Assembly: GCF_031882575.1 (NCBI RefSeq)
Contig: NZ_CP134772.1
Coordinates: forward strand, 6,632,055-6,696,054
Direction of reading: 5' to 3'
DNA: 64,000 nucleotides
DNA from: Pseudomonas sp. VD-NE ins
GTDB taxonomy: Bacteria > Pseudomonadota > Gammaproteobacteria > Pseudomonadales > Pseudomonadaceae
Positions 21,699 to 31,549 of this stretch are shown one piece after another. The notes beneath the pieces were generated by a model. That model was given only the letters and a program-made list of their open reading frames with translations. It was not told where the DNA came from and made no database searches. Position numbers and translations under genes: made by a program. Positions within the stretch are counted from its first letter, which is position 1. Each line of letters opens with the position of its first letter.

Positions 21699-23231
21699 AT
21701 GAACAACCAGCGTCGGCGTGAAAGCCGTGAACCGAGCCAGGTGCAGCGATTGTTTCGCCAGTTGGTGCGCGAGTGGTTGTGGATAAGTCTAGTGCTGTTG
21801 CCGCTGACTGCGCTGTTGTCTTATCGCGCGCAGGTCAATTTGCACGATGCATCTCCCGCCATGGGCGCCTTGTTGTCGGTCGCCTTGGTGGCCGGCAGTC
21901 TTGGCCTGCTGTTGTGGCGTCCGCGCTGGGCGCTCTGGGTCACATTGATCGGCATGGCGTGCGCGCTGCTGGCCAGTGCAGGCTTAGCGGAAATACGCCG
22001 TTGGTGGTCGCCGACGCCAGCAGTGCTGGGGATGTTGTTCGGTTACCTGATCTGGAACTGGCGGCGCCTGAGTGTGGTGCTGACCTATTTCGGTTGGGAG
22101 TTGGCCCGGTTAGACAGCGAGCCGAAAGTTTTTCCCGAGCGCCGTCGTTCGCAATTCACCGGCGCTGATCGTTTGCAGGGCCAGATCATGGCGCTCGAAC
22201 AAGCCATGAGCCGTACCCGCGATACCCGGCGCTTTATTGCAGACGGTCTGGAGTACTTGCCCGTCGCCACACTGATCAGCGATCCCAAGGGCCAGATCCT
22301 GCTGGGCAATCGCAAGGCTCGCCAGCTATTCGATCACAACCTGGTGGGGGACGACGTCCTCGATCAGCTGGCCAGCCTGGGTTACCCGGAGTTGTCCACA
22401 GAGTTGCGGCCGTCACTGTCGGCCATACCGCTGTTGGAGTTCCGCGATCACAAGGAACGCAGCCTGCGCCTGGAACGTGCCGCCCTGCTGCCGGTGGACG
22501 GAGACACGCCGATTGGCTGGCTGCTCAGCCTCACCGATCTCAGCGCCGAACGTGCCGCCGAGGAACAGCGCGGGGTATTGCTGCGTTTTCTTTCCCACGA
22601 CCTGCGTGCCCCGCATTCGGCGATCCTCGCTTTGCTGGATGTGCATCGCCATCAGGCCGGGGCCGATGCGCCGTTGTTCGAACAAATCGAACGCCAGGTA
22701 CGTCGCGCGCTGGATCTGACTGACGGATTTGTTCTGCTGGCGCGGGCCGAATCCGAGGCTTACCAATTTCAGCCGACGCTGTTCGCGATGCTGGTACTGG
22801 ATGTGCTGGATCAAGCGTTGCCCATCGCCCAGCAGAAACGTATCGAGCTGCTGCATGACATGGATGAAGAGTCGCAGGAGCGTCTGATCAATGCCGACCA
22901 AGGCTTGCTGACCCGCGCGCTGTTCAACCTGCTGGAGAACGCGATCAAGTACAGCCCGGCAGATACCACTATTACCCTGCGCGTCTGTTGCCGCGAGGAA
23001 TGGTTGCACTGTGAATTGATCGATCAAGGCAAGGGCATCGCCGCCGATGAATTGCCCGACCTGTTCAGCCAATACCGACGTTTTTCTTCCGCGCAGGGCA
23101 TCGACGGCGTGGGCCTAGGCTTGTCGATGGTCAAAGCGGTAGTCGATCACCACGGCGGCAAAATCGAATGCCGCAGCGTGGTTGATCAAGGCACCACCTT
23201 CCTGCTTGAGTTACCGCTAGTCCCAGACTGA
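21699..23231 (+). CDS. Membrane sensor histidine kinase
   Basis: A 510-residue probable partner of the divergent response regulator. Four close-spaced hydrophobic helices (about residues 25-130: WLWISLVLLPLTALLS, MGALLSVALVAGSLGLLLW, WVTLIGMACALLASAG, VLGMLFGYLIW) leave almost no periplasmic loop. A PAS-like region follows (LPVATLISDPKGQILLGN). The H-box is RFLSHDLRAPHSAILALL, the N-box ALFNLLENAIKYSP, and G boxes DQGKGIA and GVGLGLSMVKAVV. Sensing is probably intramembrane or cytoplasmic. The start MNNQRRRES has no clear ribosome site, so it could lie slightly upstream. Confidence 0.88.
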   Translation: MNNQRRRESREPSQVQRLFRQLVREWLWISLVLLPLTALLSYRAQVNLHDASPAMGALLSVALVAGSLGLLLWRPRWALWVTLIGMACALLASAGLAEIRRWWSPTPAVLGMLFGYLIWNWRRLSVVLTYFGWELARLDSEPKVFPERRRSQFTGADRLQGQIMALEQAMSRTRDTRRFIADGLEYLPVATLISDPKGQILLGNRKARQLFDHNLVGDDVLDQLASLGYPELSTELRPSLSAIPLLEFRDHKERSLRLERAALLPVDGDTPIGWLLSLTDLSAERAAEEQRGVLLRFLSHDLRAPHSAILALLDVHRHQAGADAPLFEQIERQVRRALDLTDGFVLLARAESEAYQFQPTLFAMLVLDVLDQALPIAQQKRIELLHDMDEESQERLINADQGLLTRALFNLLENAIKYSPADTTITLRVCCREEWLHCELIDQGKGIAADELPDLFSQYRRFSSAQGIDGVGLGLSMVKAVVDHHGGKIECRSVVDQGTTFLLELPLVPD

Positions 23232-23238
23232 TCATGCA

Positions 23239-23270
23239 CAAAAAAACCGGCTATATCAGCCGGTTTTTTT
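23239..23270 (+). terminator. Terminator after the histidine kinase
   Basis: A stem of AAAACCGGCT and AGCCGGTTTT with a 5-base loop and a run of seven T lies just after the kinase stop. The A tract on the left lets it act in both directions. The AT-rich 23271-23399 shows only an exact DnaA box at 23386. Confidence 0.88.
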
Positions 23271-23399
23271 ACTTCCGAAAAAAACTTATGCACCTTTTAC
23301 GGTGTTTTATGAGCTTGAGAAATATATAAGTAAATCAATCACTTAATTAGAGTATTCAAGCCTTTTCAACAAAACCGTACACAGGTTATCCACAAAAAT

Positions 23400-24179
23400 T
23401 CAGACAGCGATCTGATCATTTGCCGCCGGTGCCTGCGGCGCCTGTGGCAGCGAGCCCATTTCACGCTGAGTCTTCTCGTTCCAGGCTTGTACCCGGTCGT
23501 TCAACTCAGCGACGGCGCGAGGGCCAGTGCCTTCGGCGTACATCGGCTCGCCGATGACTACGGTGATCACGCCGGACTTCTTGCCCCAACCGATTTTCGG
23601 CCAGAACTTGCCAGCATTGTGTGCAATCGGTAGCACCGGAAGCGCCGCATTCACCGCCAAAGCGCTACCACTGCGGGAGAACTTGCCGACAGTGCCGTAA
23701 GGAACGCGTGTACCTTCCGGGAAGATCAGCACCCAGACGTTGTCCTTGAGCAGTTCATCGCCTTTGGCCGCGACTTGTTTCAAAGCAGCTTTCGGGTTGT
23801 CGCGATCAATTGCAATCGGCCGCAACATGGCCATCGCCCAGCCGAAGAACGGTACATACAGCAGTTCGCGCTTGAGCACCTGGCTCAACGGCGAGAAATA
23901 AGCGGAGAGAAAGAACGTCTCCCAGGTGCTCTGGTGGTTCGACTGAATCACGCAGGGCCGGTCAGGCACGTTTTCCGCACCTTTGATTTCGTAGCGGATA
24001 CCGAGAAACACCTTGGTCAACCACAAGGCACAGCGGCACCAGTACACGTTGATAAAACGATAACGCGCCTTGAATGGCAAAAACGGCGCGATAAAAAAAC
24101 TCAAGCTGCACCACAGCAGAGAGGTGGTGCCCAGCAGCAGGTAAAAGAGAAAAATCCTGATGGCCCGCAGTATCGACAT
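23400..24179 (-). CDS. 1-acyl-sn-glycerol-3-phosphate acyltransferase (PlsC/LptA family)
   Basis: A 259-residue membrane acyltransferase that should convert lysophosphatidic acid to phosphatidic acid. An N-terminal hydrophobic helix (residues 8-36) precedes the catalytic HX4E motif in NHQSTWETFF. The substrate motif is FPEGTRVPYG, and VLPIAHNAGKFWPK is block IV. It corresponds in position to the acyltransferase before gmhB-glyS in P. aeruginosa. A main plsC may exist elsewhere, so this may be a paralogue. Confidence 0.9.
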   Translation of the reverse strand: MSILRAIRIFLFYLLLGTTSLLWCSLSFFIAPFLPFKARYRFINVYWCRCALWLTKVFLGIRYEIKGAENVPDRPCVIQSNHQSTWETFFLSAYFSPLSQVLKRELLYVPFFGWAMAMLRPIAIDRDNPKAALKQVAAKGDELLKDNVWVLIFPEGTRVPYGTVGKFSRSGSALAVNAALPVLPIAHNAGKFWPKIGWGKKSGVITVVIGEPMYAEGTGPRAVAELNDRVQAWNEKTQREMGSLPQAPQAPAANDQIAV

Positions 24180-24262
24180 AGTGACGTTTACCGTTACGGG
24201 GCAATGCCCGAGTGTTCAAGCGCACTCCCGATCAATCCCTGGTCAGGAACTTCAGAAGTACT

Positions 24263-24796
24263 CTAGTTGTGGATAAGTTCTGCGGCAATCGCCGCCAGAT
24301 CGTCAAAAATCAGAGTGCCAACCGGCAGGGTTTTGCCCTGAGTCTTTTCGCCTTTTCCGGTCTTTACCAAAACTGGCTGTGAATCGACGGCTTTGGCGGC
24401 CTCCAGGTCACCAAGGCTGTCGCCGACGAACCAGACATTGGCCAGGTCGACGTTGTAATGCGCCGCGATGGTTTTCAACATCCCCGGTTTCGGCTTGCGG
24501 CAATCGCAGCCCTCGTCCGGCCCATGCGGGCAATACACGATCAGCCCGACTTCACCGCCCTGCTCCGCTACCAGTTCGCGCAAGCGTGCGTGCATGGCAT
24601 CGAGGGTGTCGAGGTCGTAGTAACCGCGAGCAATGCCCGACTGGTTGGTAGCCACCGCCACCGTCCAGCCGGCCTTGCTCAACTGCGCAATCGCCTCGAT
24701 CGAGCCGGGCAACGGAATCCACTCCGCCACTGACTTGATGTAAGCGTCGGAGTCGTAATTGATCACTCCGTCCCGATCGAGAATCAGCAGTTTCAA
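24263..24796 (-). CDS. gmhB: D-glycero-D-manno-heptose-1,7-bisphosphate 7-phosphatase
   Basis: A HAD-superfamily phosphatase in the ADP-heptose pathway for the LPS inner core. It has 177 residues. DRDGVINYDSD near the N-terminus is the catalytic DxD motif, ATNQSGIARGY is motif II, and the zinc-binding cysteines appear in YCPHGPDEGCDCRKPKPGML. The start is TTG at 24796 (MKLLILDRDG), with GAGG 8 bases upstream and 10 bases after the glyS stop. An exact DnaA box overlaps its 3' end (24268). Confidence 0.93.
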   Translation of the reverse strand: MKLLILDRDGVINYDSDAYIKSVAEWIPLPGSIEAIAQLSKAGWTVAVATNQSGIARGYYDLDTLDAMHARLRELVAEQGGEVGLIVYCPHGPDEGCDCRKPKPGMLKTIAAHYNVDLANVWFVGDSLGDLEAAKAVDSQPVLVKTGKGEKTQGKTLPVGTLIFDDLAAIAAELIHN

Positions 24797-24806
24797 CAGC
24801 AATCCC

Positions 24807-26861
24807 TCAACCCAGCAGCGAAATGTCGGCAACACCGAGGAACAGACCACGCAGACGCGCCAGCAGCGCGTAACGGTTGGCCCGCACATTGGCGTCGTCG
24901 GCATTGACCATCACCGCGTCGAAGAACGCATCCACCGGCTCACGCAATGCCGCCAGGCGTGCCAGCGATTCGTTGTACTGACGCGCTGCGGCCATTGGCT
25001 GCACTGCTTGATCCGCTTGCTGGATCGCCGAGTACAGCGAGAACTCGTTGGCGTTGTCGAAGTACTTGGCTTGCACCTCGGTCGGTACCGCGCCTTCGAG
25101 TTTGCTCAACAGGTTCGATACACGCTTGTTCACCGCCGCCAGCGCTGCCGCTTCCGGCAGTTTGCGGAAGGCCTGCACCGCTTGCACACGCTGGTCGAAG
25201 TCCAGCGCCGAACCCGGCTTCAGGGCACGTACCGACAGGTAAGTGGCGACTTCAACGCCTTCGTCTTCGTAACGCGCACGCAAACGGTCGAAGATGAATT
25301 CCAGCACGGACTCGTTGAGCCCGGCAGCCTTGACCTTGGCACCGAATGCAGCCACGGCGAAAGCCACGGCGTCGTTCAGGTCCAGATCAAGTTTCTTCTC
25401 GATCAGGATGCGCAGCACGCCGAGTGCCGCACGGCGCAGGGCATACGGGTCTTTGCTGCCGGTTGGCAGCATGCCGATACCGAAGATACCGACCAGGGTG
25501 TCGAGCTTGTCAGCGATCGCAACGGCTGCACCGGTCAGGGTGGCTGGCAGTTCTGCACCGGCACCACGTGGCATGTATTGCTCGTTGAGCGCCAGCGCGA
25601 CGTCTTCCGGCTCACCGTCATTGAGGGCGTAGTAATAACCGGCGACACCTTGCATCTCCGGGAACTCGCCAACCATTTCAGTGGCCAGGTCGCACTTCGA
25701 CAGCAGGCCTGCGCGCGCAGCCCAAGAGGCGTTGCCGCCAATGCGTGCGGCGATGTACGCAGCCAGTTTGGAAACACGCTCGGCCTTGTCGTAGACGCTG
25801 CCGAGTTTTTCCTGGAACACCACGTTCTTCAGGCGATCATTGAAAGCTTCGAGCTTCTGCTTCTTGTCCTGCTTGAAGAAGAACTCGGCGTCGGTCAGAC
25901 GTGGGCGAACCACTTTCTCGTTACCGGCGATGATCTGCTGCGGATCTTTGCTTTCGATGTTGGCCACAGTGATGAAACGTGGCAGCAACTTGCCGTAGGC
26001 ATCCAGCAGGCAGAAGTACTTCTGGTTGTCCTGCATGGTGGTGATCAGCGCTTCTTGCGGCACGTCGAGGAAACGTTCCTCGAACGAGCACACCAGCGGC
26101 ACCGGCCATTCAACCAGCGCGGTCACTTCGTCGAGCAGTGCCGGTGGAACGATTGCCGTGCCTTCCTGACGGGTGGCCAGTTCTTCGGTGCGCTTGCTGA
26201 TGATCTCGCGACGCTCATTGGCGTCGGCCAGCACATAAGCGGCACGCAGGTCGGCGAGGTAGCTCGACGGCGAACCGATGCGCACGCTTTGCGGGTGATG
26301 GAAGCGGTGACCACGGGAGTCACGGCCAGCCTTTTGCGCGAGGATGGTGCAATCGATGACCTGGTCACCGAGCAGCATCACCAGCCATTGGGTCGGACGC
26401 ACGAACTCTTCCTTGCGCGCACCCCAACGCATGCGTTTCGGGATCGGCAGGTCGTTCAGCGAGTCTTCGACGATGGTCGGCAGCAGGCTCGCGGTCGGCT
26501 TGCCGGCGATGCTCTGGCTGTAACGCAGTTTCGGGCCGCTCTGATCGATTTCGCTCAAATCAACGCCGCACTTTTTGGCAAAGCCCAGTGCTGCTTGAGT
26601 CGGGTTACCGTCAGCGTCGAACGCCGCCTGACGTGGCGGGCCGTCGAGGTTGATGCTGCGATCCGGTTGCTGGGTCGCCAGCGCGGTGATCAGCACAGCC
26701 AGACGACGCGGTGCGGCGTAGACGGTTTTAGTCTCGTAGCTCAGGCCAGCGGCTTGCAGGCCTTTGTCGATACCGGCGAGGAACGCGTCAGCCAAGGTGT
26801 TCAGGGCTTTCGGTGGCAGTTCTTCGGTGCCCAGTTCAACCAGAAAATCTTGCGCACTCAT
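24807..26861 (-). CDS. glyS: Glycyl-tRNA synthetase beta subunit
   Basis: The beta chain of the alpha2beta2 bacterial GlyRS, needed for tRNA binding and activity. It has 684 residues and begins [20 protein letters not shown], the family signature. It has the HD-like region [20 protein letters not shown] and a C-terminal anticodon-binding DALR-like region. Its ATG overlaps the glyQ stop by 4 bases (ATGA), ensuring coupled synthesis of the two chains. Confidence 0.98.
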   Translation of the reverse strand: MSAQDFLVELGTEELPPKALNTLADAFLAGIDKGLQAAGLSYETKTVYAAPRRLAVLITALATQQPDRSINLDGPPRQAAFDADGNPTQAALGFAKKCGVDLSEIDQSGPKLRYSQSIAGKPTASLLPTIVEDSLNDLPIPKRMRWGARKEEFVRPTQWLVMLLGDQVIDCTILAQKAGRDSRGHRFHHPQSVRIGSPSSYLADLRAAYVLADANERREIISKRTEELATRQEGTAIVPPALLDEVTALVEWPVPLVCSFEERFLDVPQEALITTMQDNQKYFCLLDAYGKLLPRFITVANIESKDPQQIIAGNEKVVRPRLTDAEFFFKQDKKQKLEAFNDRLKNVVFQEKLGSVYDKAERVSKLAAYIAARIGGNASWAARAGLLSKCDLATEMVGEFPEMQGVAGYYYALNDGEPEDVALALNEQYMPRGAGAELPATLTGAAVAIADKLDTLVGIFGIGMLPTGSKDPYALRRAALGVLRILIEKKLDLDLNDAVAFAVAAFGAKVKAAGLNESVLEFIFDRLRARYEDEGVEVATYLSVRALKPGSALDFDQRVQAVQAFRKLPEAAALAAVNKRVSNLLSKLEGAVPTEVQAKYFDNANEFSLYSAIQQADQAVQPMAAARQYNESLARLAALREPVDAFFDAVMVNADDANVRANRYALLARLRGLFLGVADISLLG

Positions 26862-27811
26862 TGTGCTGCCTCCAGCTTGGCCAGTACTTCGTCACGCAGG
26901 TCCGGGGTCGCCATCGGGAAGCCCAGCTTGGCGCGTGCCAGCAGGTAGGCTTGCGCAACGGAACGCGCCAAGGTGCGTACGCGCAGAATGTATTGCTGAC
27001 GCGCGGTCACCGAGATCGCCCGGCGCGCATCCAGCAGGTTGAAGGTGTGCGACGCCTTCAACACCATTTCGTAGCTCGGCAACGGCAGCGGCTGGTCTAG
27101 TTCGATCAGACGCTTGGCTTCGCCTTCATAGAAGTCGAACAGCTCGAACAGTTTGTCGACGTTGGCGTGTTCGAAGTTGTAAGTGGACTGCTCCACTTCA
27201 TTCTGGTGGAACACGTCGCCGTAGGTGACTTTGCCCATCGGGCCGTCAGCCCAGACCAGGTCGTAGACCGAATCCACGCCTTGCAGGTACATGGCCAGAC
27301 GCTCGAGACCGTAAGTGATCTCGCCGGTCACCGGGTAGCACTCGATGCCGCCCGCCTGCTGGAAGTAAGTGAATTGAGTCACTTCCATGCCGTTCAGCCA
27401 GACTTCCCAGCCCAGACCCCAGGCGCCGAGGGTCGGCGATTCCCAGTTGTCTTCGACAAAGCGAATGTCGTGGACCAGCGGGTCCAGGCCGACATGCTTG
27501 AGCGAGCCCAGGTACAGTTCCTGGAAGTTGTCCGGGTTCGGCTTCAGGACGACCTGGAACTGATAGTAGTGCTGCAGACGGTTCGGGTTTTCGCCGTAAC
27601 GGCCGTCAGTCGGACGGCGGCTTGGCTGCACGTAGGCGGCGTTCCAGGTTTCCGGGCCGATGGCGCGGAGGAAGGTCGCGGTGTGGAAAGTGCCGGCGCC
27701 TACTTCCATATCGTAGGGCTGAAGTACCACGCAACCTTGCTCGGCCCAGTATTGCTGGAGCGCGAGGATCAAGTCTTGGAAGGTACGCACGGCTGGCGTA
27801 GGCTGGCTCAC
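26858..27811 (-). CDS. glyQ: Glycyl-tRNA synthetase alpha subunit
   Basis: The catalytic alpha chain of GlyRS (class II). It has 317 residues. Class II motifs include [19 protein letters not shown] and [18 protein letters not shown], with [20 protein letters not shown] near the C-terminal half. I chose the GTG at 27811 ([14 protein letters not shown]), which has AGGTG 8 bases upstream. It is divergent from tag, leaving an 81-base intergenic promoter region. Confidence 0.98.
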   Translation of the reverse strand: MSQPTPAVRTFQDLILALQQYWAEQGCVVLQPYDMEVGAGTFHTATFLRAIGPETWNAAYVQPSRRPTDGRYGENPNRLQHYYQFQVVLKPNPDNFQELYLGSLKHVGLDPLVHDIRFVEDNWESPTLGAWGLGWEVWLNGMEVTQFTYFQQAGGIECYPVTGEITYGLERLAMYLQGVDSVYDLVWADGPMGKVTYGDVFHQNEVEQSTYNFEHANVDKLFELFDFYEGEAKRLIELDQPLPLPSYEMVLKASHTFNLLDARRAISVTARQQYILRVRTLARSVAQAYLLARAKLGFPMATPDLRDEVLAKLEAAQ

Positions 27812-27892
27812 GAAATTCACCTGTTTCTTGGGCTGCGATTTAAAGAGCGGGAGTATACCCGATTCATTGCTGCGCACGCCCCCTGGAGCCTT

Positions 27893-28450
27893 ATGCCACG
27901 CTGCTTTTGGTGTACCGAAGATCCGCTATACATGGCTTATCACGACCAGGAGTGGGGCACGCCGCTACGCGATGCGCAGGGTTTGTTCGAGTTGCTTTTG
28001 CTCGAAGGGTTCCAGGCCGGGCTTTCCTGGATCACCGTGCTGCGCAAGCGCGAGCGTTATCGCGAGGTGCTGTTCGGCTTCGACGTACAGCGCGTTGCGC
28101 AGATGAGCGACGCCGAAATCGACGAACTGATGCTCGATCCGGGAATCATCCGCAACCGCCTCAAACTCAACGCCGCCCGCCGGAATGCCCAGGCCTGGCT
28201 GGCGCTGGAGGATCCGGTGGCCTTCCTCTGGTCGTTCGTCAACGACCAACCGATCATCAATCATTTCAAGAATCGCAGCGAAGTCCCGGCGATCACCCCC
28301 GAAGCGCTAGCGATGAGCAAAGGCCTGAAAAAGGCCGGGTTCACGTTCGTCGGCCCGACCATTTGCTACGCGCTGATGCAGGCCTCGGGCATGGTCATGG
28401 ATCACACTCAGGATTGCGACCGCTACGCGCAGCTCGCCAACGGCGGTTAG
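27893..28450 (+). CDS. tag: DNA-3-methyladenine glycosylase I
   Basis: It removes 3-methyladenine from alkylated DNA in base-excision repair. It has 185 residues, starting [20 protein letters not shown]. Cys4 and His17 plus the C-terminal HTQDC supply the four zinc-snap ligands. [20 protein letters not shown] and [19 protein letters not shown] are family blocks. GGAG precedes the ATG. It is followed 40 bases later by lpxL. Confidence 0.96.
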   Translation: MPRCFWCTEDPLYMAYHDQEWGTPLRDAQGLFELLLLEGFQAGLSWITVLRKRERYREVLFGFDVQRVAQMSDAEIDELMLDPGIIRNRLKLNAARRNAQAWLALEDPVAFLWSFVNDQPIINHFKNRSEVPAITPEALAMSKGLKKAGFTFVGPTICYALMQASGMVMDHTQDCDRYAQLANGG

Positions 28451-28490
28451 AATGGCCGCCTCGCGCACAGCACAAGATCAGGAGTGACCT

Positions 28491-29378
28491 GTGGAAAAGT
28501 TTAAAGGCGCCTTGCTGGTAGGCGCTCTGCGGCTGTTTGCCCTGCTGCCATGGCGGGCCGTGCAGGCCGTGGGTTCGGCGATCGGCTGGATCATGTGGAA
28601 AACCCCCAACCGCTCCCGCGACGTGGTGCGGATCAACCTCGCCAAGTGTTTTCCACAGATGGACCCGGCCGAACGGGAACGTCTGGTCGGCCAGAGCCTG
28701 AAAGACATCGGCAAGTCGCTGACTGAAAGCGCCTGCGCGTGGATCTGGCCGGCGCAACGCTCGATTGACTTGGTGCGCGAAGTCGAAGGTCTCGATGTGC
28801 TGAAAGACGCACTGGCCTCGGGCAAAGGCGTGGTCGGCATCACCAGCCACTTGGGCAATTGGGAAGTGCTCAACCACTTCTATTGCAGCCAGTGCAAACC
28901 GATCATTTTCTATCGCCCGCCGAAGCTTAAGGCTGTGGATGAATTGCTGCGCAAACAGCGTGTGCAACTGGGCAACAAAGTCGCTGCTTCCACTAAGGAA
29001 GGCATTCTCAGCGTCATCAAGGAAGTGCGCAAAGGTGGTGCAGTGGGCATTCCCGCTGACCCGGAACCGGCCGAATCCGCCGGGATCTTCGTGCCATTCT
29101 TCGCCACGCAGGCGCTGACCAGCAAATTCGTGCCGAATATGTTGGCTGGCGGCAAAGCCGTCGGCGTGTTCCTGCATGCACTGCGCCTGCCCGACGGCTC
29201 TGGCTATAAAGTCATCCTCGAAGCCGCGCCCGAAGCCATGTACAGCACCGATACCGCCGAATCCTGCGCTGCCATGAGCAAAGTAGTCGAGCGCTACGTA
29301 GCCGCTTATCCAAGCCAGTACATGTGGAGCATGAAACGCTTCAAGAAGCGTCCACCGGGCGAAGAGCGCTGGTACTGA
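28491..29378 (+). CDS. lpxL: Lipid A biosynthesis lauroyl acyltransferase (LpxL/HtrB)
   Basis: An inner-membrane acyltransferase that adds a secondary acyl chain to Kdo2-lipid IVA. It has 295 residues. An N-terminal hydrophobic anchor (ALLVGALRLFALLPW) precedes the catalytic HX4E in SHLGNWEVLNHFY near residue 124. The start is GTG with AGGAG upstream. Pseudomonas often has more than one LpxL-type gene, so the exact acyl position is not assigned. Confidence 0.92.
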   Translation: MEKFKGALLVGALRLFALLPWRAVQAVGSAIGWIMWKTPNRSRDVVRINLAKCFPQMDPAERERLVGQSLKDIGKSLTESACAWIWPAQRSIDLVREVEGLDVLKDALASGKGVVGITSHLGNWEVLNHFYCSQCKPIIFYRPPKLKAVDELLRKQRVQLGNKVAASTKEGILSVIKEVRKGGAVGIPADPEPAESAGIFVPFFATQALTSKFVPNMLAGGKAVGVFLHALRLPDGSGYKVILEAAPEAMYSTDTAESCAAMSKVVERYVAAYPSQYMWSMKRFKKRPPGEERWY

Positions 29379-29394
29379 GCTGATTGGCATGATC

Positions 29395-29426
29395 TGTGGA
29401 TAACCTCACTGGCGAGGTTATCCACA
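29395..29426. promoter_or_regulatory. Perfect inverted pair of DnaA boxes
   Basis: TGTGGATAACCTC (29395-29407) and its exact complement (29414-29426) face each other over a 6-base spacer. This gives a 13-bp perfect palindrome containing two exact DnaA 9-mers. It lies between lpxL and the PilZ gene. No T tract follows, so it is a poor intrinsic terminator. Confidence 0.7.
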
Positions 29427-29451
29427 ACCGTTCATCAAAGGGCGCAAGAAG

Positions 29452-29691
29452 ATGTCCGAACACCGCAAATCCTTCCGCATCAAGATTACCCACGACAGCT
29501 TCGGCGAATGCCTCGGGCAGACGCGCAATCTGTCGCCTACCGGGGTGTTCGTGCAGCATCCGGTTTTGGCTTCCTTACCCAAAGGTGCAGTGGTTTACGG
29601 CCAGGTGCAGGACTTACCCACAGGCGCGCCGCGGGTACGGATGGAAGTGGTTACAGTGGATGCCGACGGTATCGGCCTTCGCTACCTTTGA
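29452..29691 (+). CDS. Short PilZ-domain protein (candidate c-di-GMP receptor)
   Basis: A 79-residue stand-alone PilZ domain. The c-di-GMP motif RxxxR is seen as RKSFR (residues 5-9), and the second motif NLSPTG fits D/NxSxxG. The rest is beta-rich. Nothing else is fused, so it should act by binding a partner. The start is ATG at 29452 with a purine-rich AAGAAG before it. Its stop abuts the convergent TPR gene by one base. Confidence 0.85.
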   Translation: MSEHRKSFRIKITHDSFGECLGQTRNLSPTGVFVQHPVLASLPKGAVVYGQVQDLPTGAPRVRMEVVTVDADGIGLRYL

Positions 29692-29692
29692 C

Positions 29693-30007
29693 TTATTGCG
29701 CCTGACGATCGAGCTTCTTCAGAAATACCGTCATTTCCTTCTCGGCCTGCTTGTCGCCATGGGCGCGGGCGGCTTCCAGACCCTGTTCCCATGCCTGCCG
29801 TGCGGCGGTGTGATCGCCCAGTGCCAATTGCGCCTTGCCCAACAATTTCCATGCCGCCGAATATTTCGGATCGAAACCGACACAGCGCTGAAAATGCTCG
29901 GCAGCCTTGGCGTTTTCCCCAAGATCCAGATAGCCCTTGCCCAGGCCGAAGCGCAGCAGGGAGTTATCCACACCCTTGGCGAGCATTTTTTCCAGGGATT
30001 CGAGCAT
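29693..30007 (-). CDS. Small tetratricopeptide-repeat protein
   Basis: A 104-residue protein with two to three TPR units (GLGKGYLDLGENAKAAEHFQ, AWKLLGKAQLALGDHTAARQ, WEQGLEAARAHGDKQAEKEM) and no signal peptide. It is a likely cytosolic protein-interaction scaffold of unknown partner. I chose the ATG at 30007 because AGGA lies 8 bases upstream. It is convergent with the PilZ gene. A DnaA-box 9-mer lies inside (29964). Confidence 0.85.
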   Translation of the reverse strand: MLESLEKMLAKGVDNSLLRFGLGKGYLDLGENAKAAEHFQRCVGFDPKYSAAWKLLGKAQLALGDHTAARQAWEQGLEAARAHGDKQAEKEMTVFLKKLDRQAQ

Positions 30008-30059
30008 CGGTGGAGTCCTTTCTTGGGTGTCAGTGTTGATGGGGTTTATTGAGACCGCC

Positions 30060-30125
30060 TTCGCGAGCAGGCTCGCTCCCACAGGGGAAACGCATTCCAA
30101 AGGTGGGAGCGAGCCTGCTCGCGAA
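30060..30125. repeat. REPIN (GAGCGAGCCTGCTCGC class)
   Basis: Two 23-base arms (30060-30082 and 30103-30125) are exact inverted copies with core GCGAGCAGGCTCGC, and each arm is itself palindromic. The same class recurs at 45644, 55177 and 58811. Confidence 0.9.
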
Positions 30126-30150
30126 AGGGCCAGTGCCGTCAGCGCAAACC

Positions 30151-31527
30151 TCAGAAGAAGCTCAACCCGACATGGAACAACTTCTCCACATCGCGAATAT
30201 GCTTTTTATCCACAAGGAACAGAATCACGTGGTCGCCCGCTTCGATCACCGTGTCATCGTGGGCGATGATCACTTGTTCATTGCGGATCACCGCACCAAT
30301 CGTGGTGCCCGGCGGCAGGCCAATCTTCTCGATCGGTTTGCCAATCACCTTGCTCGACTTCGCATCACCGTGGGCAATCGCCTCAATGGCTTCCGCCGCA
30401 CCGCGACGCAGTGAGTGCACGCTGACGATATCGCCACGGCGCACGTGGGCCAGCAGGGTGCCGATAGTCGCCAGTTGCGGGCTGATGGCGATGTCGATGT
30501 CGCCGCCCTGAATCAGGTCGACATACGCCGGGTTGTTGATGATCGTCATGACCTTCTTCGCCCCCAGCCGTTTGGCCAGCAGCGACGACATGATGTTGGC
30601 TTCGTCATCGTTGGTCAGCGCGAGGAAAATGTCGGCGTCGGCAATGTTCTCCTCCAGCAGCAAATCACGGTCGGAAGCGCTGCCCTGCAAGACCACGGTG
30701 CTGTCGAGGGTGTCGGAGAGATAACGGCAACGCGCCGGGTTCATCTCGATGATCTTCACCTGATAACGGCTTTCGATGGCCTCGGCCAGACGTTCACCGA
30801 TCTGCCCGCCGCCAGCGATGACGATGCGTTTGTAGGTTTCGTCGAGGCGGCGCATTTCGCTCATCACTGCGCGAATATTCTCACGGGCAGCGATGAAGAA
30901 GACTTCGTCATCGGCCTCGATCACCGTGTCGCCCTGGGGCAGGATTGGCCGGTCGCGACGGAAAATCGCTGCCACGCGGGTTTCGACATTCGGCATGTGC
31001 TCACGCAACTGGCGCAGTTGCTGACCCACCAGCGGCCCGCCGTAATAAGCGCGCACCGCCACCAGTTGCGCCGCGCCTTCGGCAAAGTCGATTACCTGCA
31101 AGGCGCCGGGATGCTGGATCAGGCGCTTGATGTAGTTGGTCACCACTTGCTCGGGGCTGATCAACACGTCGACCGGAATCGCTTCGTTCTGGAACAGCTG
31201 TTCTTCGCGGTTCAAATAGGACGCTTCACGCACCCGGGCGATCTTGGTCGGGGTGTGGAACAGGGTGTGGGCCACCTGACAGGCGACCATGTTGGTCTCG
31301 TCGCTGTTGGTCACCGCCACCAGCATGTCGGCGTCGTCGGCGCCGGCCTGACGCAGCACCGACGGCAACGAGCCACGGCCCTGAATGGTGCGGATGTCGA
31401 GACGGTCGCCGAGGTCGCGCAGGCGCTCGCCGTCGGTGTCGACCACCGTGATGTCATTGGCCTCGCTGGCCAAATGCTCGGCCAGCGAACCGCCGACCTG
31501 TCCCGCACCGAGGATGATGATTTTCAT
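30151..31527 (-). CDS. trkA: Trk potassium uptake regulatory protein TrkA
   Basis: A cytosolic NAD(H)-binding subunit that gates TrkH/TrkG K+ channels. It has 458 residues arranged as a tandem repeat of RCK-N and RCK-C domains. The two Rossmann motifs are [15 protein letters not shown] at the N-terminus and [15 protein letters not shown] near residue 236. It lies 22 bases after rsmB on the same strand, as in P. aeruginosa. An exact DnaA box (30206) lies in its 3' part. Confidence 0.97.
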   Translation of the reverse strand: MKIIILGAGQVGGSLAEHLASEANDITVVDTDGERLRDLGDRLDIRTIQGRGSLPSVLRQAGADDADMLVAVTNSDETNMVACQVAHTLFHTPTKIARVREASYLNREEQLFQNEAIPVDVLISPEQVVTNYIKRLIQHPGALQVIDFAEGAAQLVAVRAYYGGPLVGQQLRQLREHMPNVETRVAAIFRRDRPILPQGDTVIEADDEVFFIAARENIRAVMSEMRRLDETYKRIVIAGGGQIGERLAEAIESRYQVKIIEMNPARCRYLSDTLDSTVVLQGSASDRDLLLEENIADADIFLALTNDDEANIMSSLLAKRLGAKKVMTIINNPAYVDLIQGGDIDIAISPQLATIGTLLAHVRRGDIVSVHSLRRGAAEAIEAIAHGDAKSSKVIGKPIEKIGLPPGTTIGAVIRNEQVIIAHDDTVIEAGDHVILFLVDKKHIRDVEKLFHVGLSFF

Positions 31528-31549
31528 CCAGTCACTCCGTTGAATCCGT

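Noticed and set aside
24759..26948. A 729-codon open frame antisense to glyS
   Set aside because: Same reasoning: a shadow of a conserved essential gene in GC-rich DNA. The plus-strand translation matches no family I know.
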